This document shows positions 14,093 to 15,713 of a stretch of DNA of 15,713 bases, one piece after another; the stretch's first letter is position 1, and each line of letters opens with the position of its first letter. The stretch is taken from assembly GCA_902476765.1 (NCBI GenBank), contig CABSEJ010000070.1, positions 1 through 15,713 of the forward strand. Reading direction: 5' to 3'. A program made the translations under genes and the position numbers. The notes beneath the pieces were generated by a model. It ran no database searches, was not told the origin of the DNA, and saw only the letters and a program-made list of their open reading frames with translations. The DNA is from an uncultured Blautia sp. GTDB taxonomy: Bacteria; Bacillota; Clostridia; Lachnospirales; Lachnospiraceae.

Positions 14093-15463
14093 TTAAATAA
14101 TCCTCTGTTTTTTAATCATTTGTACAAACTCACGGTTGTCTCTGGTTCTGGCAAACATATTCAAAATATTTTCCGTGGCCTCATCTGACTTCATGCCGTT
14201 TAAAGCTTTACGCATAATATCCACTGCTTCCAACTCCTCCTGGTTCAGCAGCAAATCTTCTCTTCTGGTTCCTGACTTGGCAATATCAATGGCCGGGAAT
14301 ACTCTCTTTTCCTGTAACTTTCTGTCCAGCACCAGTTCCATATTTCCGGTTCCTTTAAATTCCTCATATACCACATCATCCATCTTACTGCCTGTATCCA
14401 CCAAAGCTGTAGCCAGAATCGTAAGACTTCCGCCCTCTCTCATATTTCTGGCTGCACCGAAAAACCTCTTAGGCATATGGAGAGCCGCAGGGTCAAGACC
14501 GCCGGATAATGTACGGCCGCTGGGAGATACAGTCAGATTGTAGGCTCTTGCAAGCCTGGTGATACTGTCAATAAAAATCGTAACATCCTTCTTATGTTCC
14601 ACCAGACGTTTCGCCCTCTCAATGGTCATTTCAGAAACCCTCTTGTGGTGTTCCGGAAGCTCGTCAAAGGTAGAATAGATAATCTCCACATTATTGCCTT
14701 TGATAGTCTCCTTCATATCCGTAACCTCCTCCGGGCGCTCGTCAATAAGAAGAATAATCAAATGCATTTCCGGATTATTCCTTAAAATAGACTTAGCCGC
14801 ATCCTTCAAAAGGGTTGTCTTACCGGCTTTAGGGGGAGATACAATCATTCCCCTCTGCCCTTTTCCGATTGGGCTTACCAGGTCTGTAATCCTCATGGCC
14901 ATACTTCCGCCCGGCCGTTCCAGGTGCAGTCTTTCATCAGGGAAAACAGGCGTCATATCCTCAAAATTCATTCGCTGCATCTCATTCGCTTTAATCCCGT
15001 TGATATAGGTCACATAGAGCAGTGCAGAAAACTTTTCATTCTGACTTTTTATTCTGGTATTTCCTTTCAGAATATCTCCTGTCTTCAAATTAAATCTGCG
15101 AATCTGGGAAGGAGACACATATACATCATTATCTCCCGGCAAATAATTGTCGCTGCGGATAAATCCATATCCGTCCGGCAATACCTCTAAAATTCCTTTT
15201 ACTGTCTGGCCGCTGTCCAGTTCTGACTGTTCCATAGGCGCCCGCACGGTGCGGTTTTCCTGACTCTCTTCCTTCCTATTTTCGTCTTTTCTATTCTCAT
15301 GCTTGCTGTCTCGTTTATCAGCTGTTTTCTTTTCTTTTTCATCTTCCTGAAGCATACGCTCTATCAGTTCGCTTTTCTTTAGTGAGGAAATCCCTTTCAG
15401 CCCTCTAGCCTTTGCAACATCTTTTAATGCTCCCAATGACAGGGATTCATATTTTTCTCTCAT
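14093..15463 (-). CDS. rho: Transcription termination factor Rho
   Basis: 456 aa. A hexameric RNA-dependent ATPase/helicase that ends transcription at unstructured C-rich RNA. The Rho_N helical domain (about 8-38, LGALKDVAKARGLKG...KSELIERML) is followed by a highly charged linker (about 40-75). Then come the OB-fold RNA-binding domain (about 88-165, VLPDGYGFIRS and NDVYVSPSQIRRFNL) and the ATPase core: Walker A SPPKAGKTT (209-217), DERPEEVTDM (241-250), Walker B VTIFIDS (294-300), Q/R-loop region SGRTLSGGLDP (315-325), and RNMREGGSLTILATALVDTGS (339-359). All catalytic motifs are intact. The start at 15463 has AAAGGA shortly upstream. It is transcribed separately from the rpmE operon downstream; a candidate promoter lies in 15558-15595. 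Confidence 0.97.
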   Translation of the reverse strand: MREKYESLSLGALKDVAKARGLKGISSLKKSELIERMLQEDEKEKKTADKRDSKHENRKDENRKEESQENRTVRAPMEQSELDSGQTVKGILEVLPDGYGFIRSDNYLPGDNDVYVSPSQIRRFNLKTGDILKGNTRIKSQNEKFSALLYVTYINGIKANEMQRMNFEDMTPVFPDERLHLERPGGSMAMRITDLVSPIGKGQRGMIVSPPKAGKTTLLKDAAKSILRNNPEMHLIILLIDERPEEVTDMKETIKGNNVEIIYSTFDELPEHHKRVSEMTIERAKRLVEHKKDVTIFIDSITRLARAYNLTVSPSGRTLSGGLDPAALHMPKRFFGAARNMREGGSLTILATALVDTGSKMDDVVYEEFKGTGNMELVLDRKLQEKRVFPAIDIAKSGTRREDLLLNQEELEAVDIMRKALNGMKSDEATENILNMFARTRDNREFVQMIKKQRII

Positions 15464-15536
15464 TCTTGAGTCCTTTCCTTAAACAATATTTTTAAAAAAT
15501 CATAAATCTGGAAATTAGTCAGAATCGACATGAAAC

Positions 15537-15597
15537 GTTTGCCAATGATATACCAATATTATAGTTACTTTACCACAGAATACAGAATTTGGCAAAC
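15537..15597 (-). promoter_or_regulatory. rho promoter region with flanking 9-bp dyad
   Basis: On the minus strand TTGCCA (15595-15590), a 17-nt spacer and TAAAGT (15572-15567) fit a sigma-A promoter. A perfect TATAAT follows at 15563-15558, with a weak -35. The 9-bp inverted repeat GTTTGCCAA (15537-15545) / TTGGCAAAC (15589-15597) brackets these boxes, one arm over the -35 and the other near the likely start, as expected for an operator. The factor is unknown. The leader to the rho ATG would be about 90 nt. Confidence 0.45.
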
Positions 15598-15604
15598 AAA
15601 ACAA

Positions 15605-15630
15605 AAAAAGCTTGTAAACACAAGCTTTTT
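15605..15630 (-). terminator. Intrinsic terminator after tRNA-Leu
   Basis: AAAAAGCTTGT (15605-15615) pairs with ACAAGCTTTTT (15620-15630) as an 11-bp stem with a 4-nt loop. It is 4 nt past the tRNA 3' end, and the minus-strand tail is a run of T (complement of A at 15603-15609). Confidence 0.85.
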
Positions 15631-15634
15631 ACAC

Positions 15635-15713
15635 TGCCGCAGACCGGAATCGAACCGGTACGGGAGTATAAGTCCCGCAGGATTTTAAGTCCTGTGCGTC
15701 TGCCAGTTCCGCC
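15635..15713 (-). tRNA. tRNA-Leu (anticodon UAA), 5' end cut by window edge
   Basis: On the minus strand the sequence runs from the D-arm (GGCGGAACTGGCAGACGC), through the anticodon stem-loop CAGGA-CTTAAAA-TCCTG (anticodon TAA), a long variable arm typical of a class-II tRNA (GGGACTTATACTCCC), and the T-arm ACCGG-TTCGATT-CCGGT, to the 3' acceptor strand CTGCGGC plus discriminator A at 15635. The 5' acceptor strand and base 8 lie beyond the window. CCA is not encoded (GTG follows), so it must be added enzymatically. Confidence 0.93.

Overview
The window reads as chromosomal DNA of an anaerobic low-to-mid GC Firmicute, most likely a gut Lachnospiraceae (Clostridium cluster XIVa, Blautia-like). 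This is inferred from a group-B [FeFe] hydrogenase with several ferredoxin clusters, strong GGAG/AGGAGG ribosome binding sites, the clostridial order rho / rpmE / DUF1385 / prmC / prfA, and the protein families. No transposase, integrase, phage gene or CRISPR array is visible. Almost every gene is on the minus strand; only a small unknown gene at the left edge and a TraX-family gene are on plus.

Left part (1-3550): a 72-residue unknown protein (plus) converges on a minus-strand operon of three genes. The transcription order is a LafA-like diacylglycerol glucosyltransferase, a LafB/CpoA-like second glycosyltransferase starting right after its stop codon, and a VTT/TVP38 membrane protein overlapping the second by 31 nt. 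Together they look like a membrane glycolipid (lipoteichoic-acid anchor type) module. A GC-rich hairpin (372-400) separates the convergent units.

Middle (3479-6817): a monomeric group-B [FeFe] hydrogenase (minus) ends in a long 16-bp-stem terminator and has a divergent upstream region with a candidate promoter and a Rex-like site. On plus lies a TraX-family membrane acetyltransferase, convergent with a GlmU-like left-handed beta-helix acyltransferase (minus).

Next (6884-10428): moaA, a stand-alone MOSC-domain protein and a type IA topoisomerase (topB) form a tightly packed minus unit (3-nt gap, then a 4-nt ATGA overlap). The acyltransferase may be the last gene of this unit.

Right part (10463-15713): the translation-termination operon rpmE - DUF1385 (YqhQ-like) - prmC - prfA, with its own extended -10 promoter and an end hairpin. 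Upstream of it, and separately promoted, is rho. A 337-nt gene-free gap between rho and rpmE is packed with nested inverted repeats and looks like a REP/MITE-like element. The window ends inside a tRNA-Leu(UAA) gene followed by an intrinsic terminator.

Overall this is a mostly housekeeping region. I see no convincing new defence or mobile system. The most worthwhile items are the structured rho-rpmE spacer, the possible redox operator at the hydrogenase, the moaA-MOSC-topB coupling, and the uncharacterised but well-placed DUF1385, TraX and 72-aa proteins.
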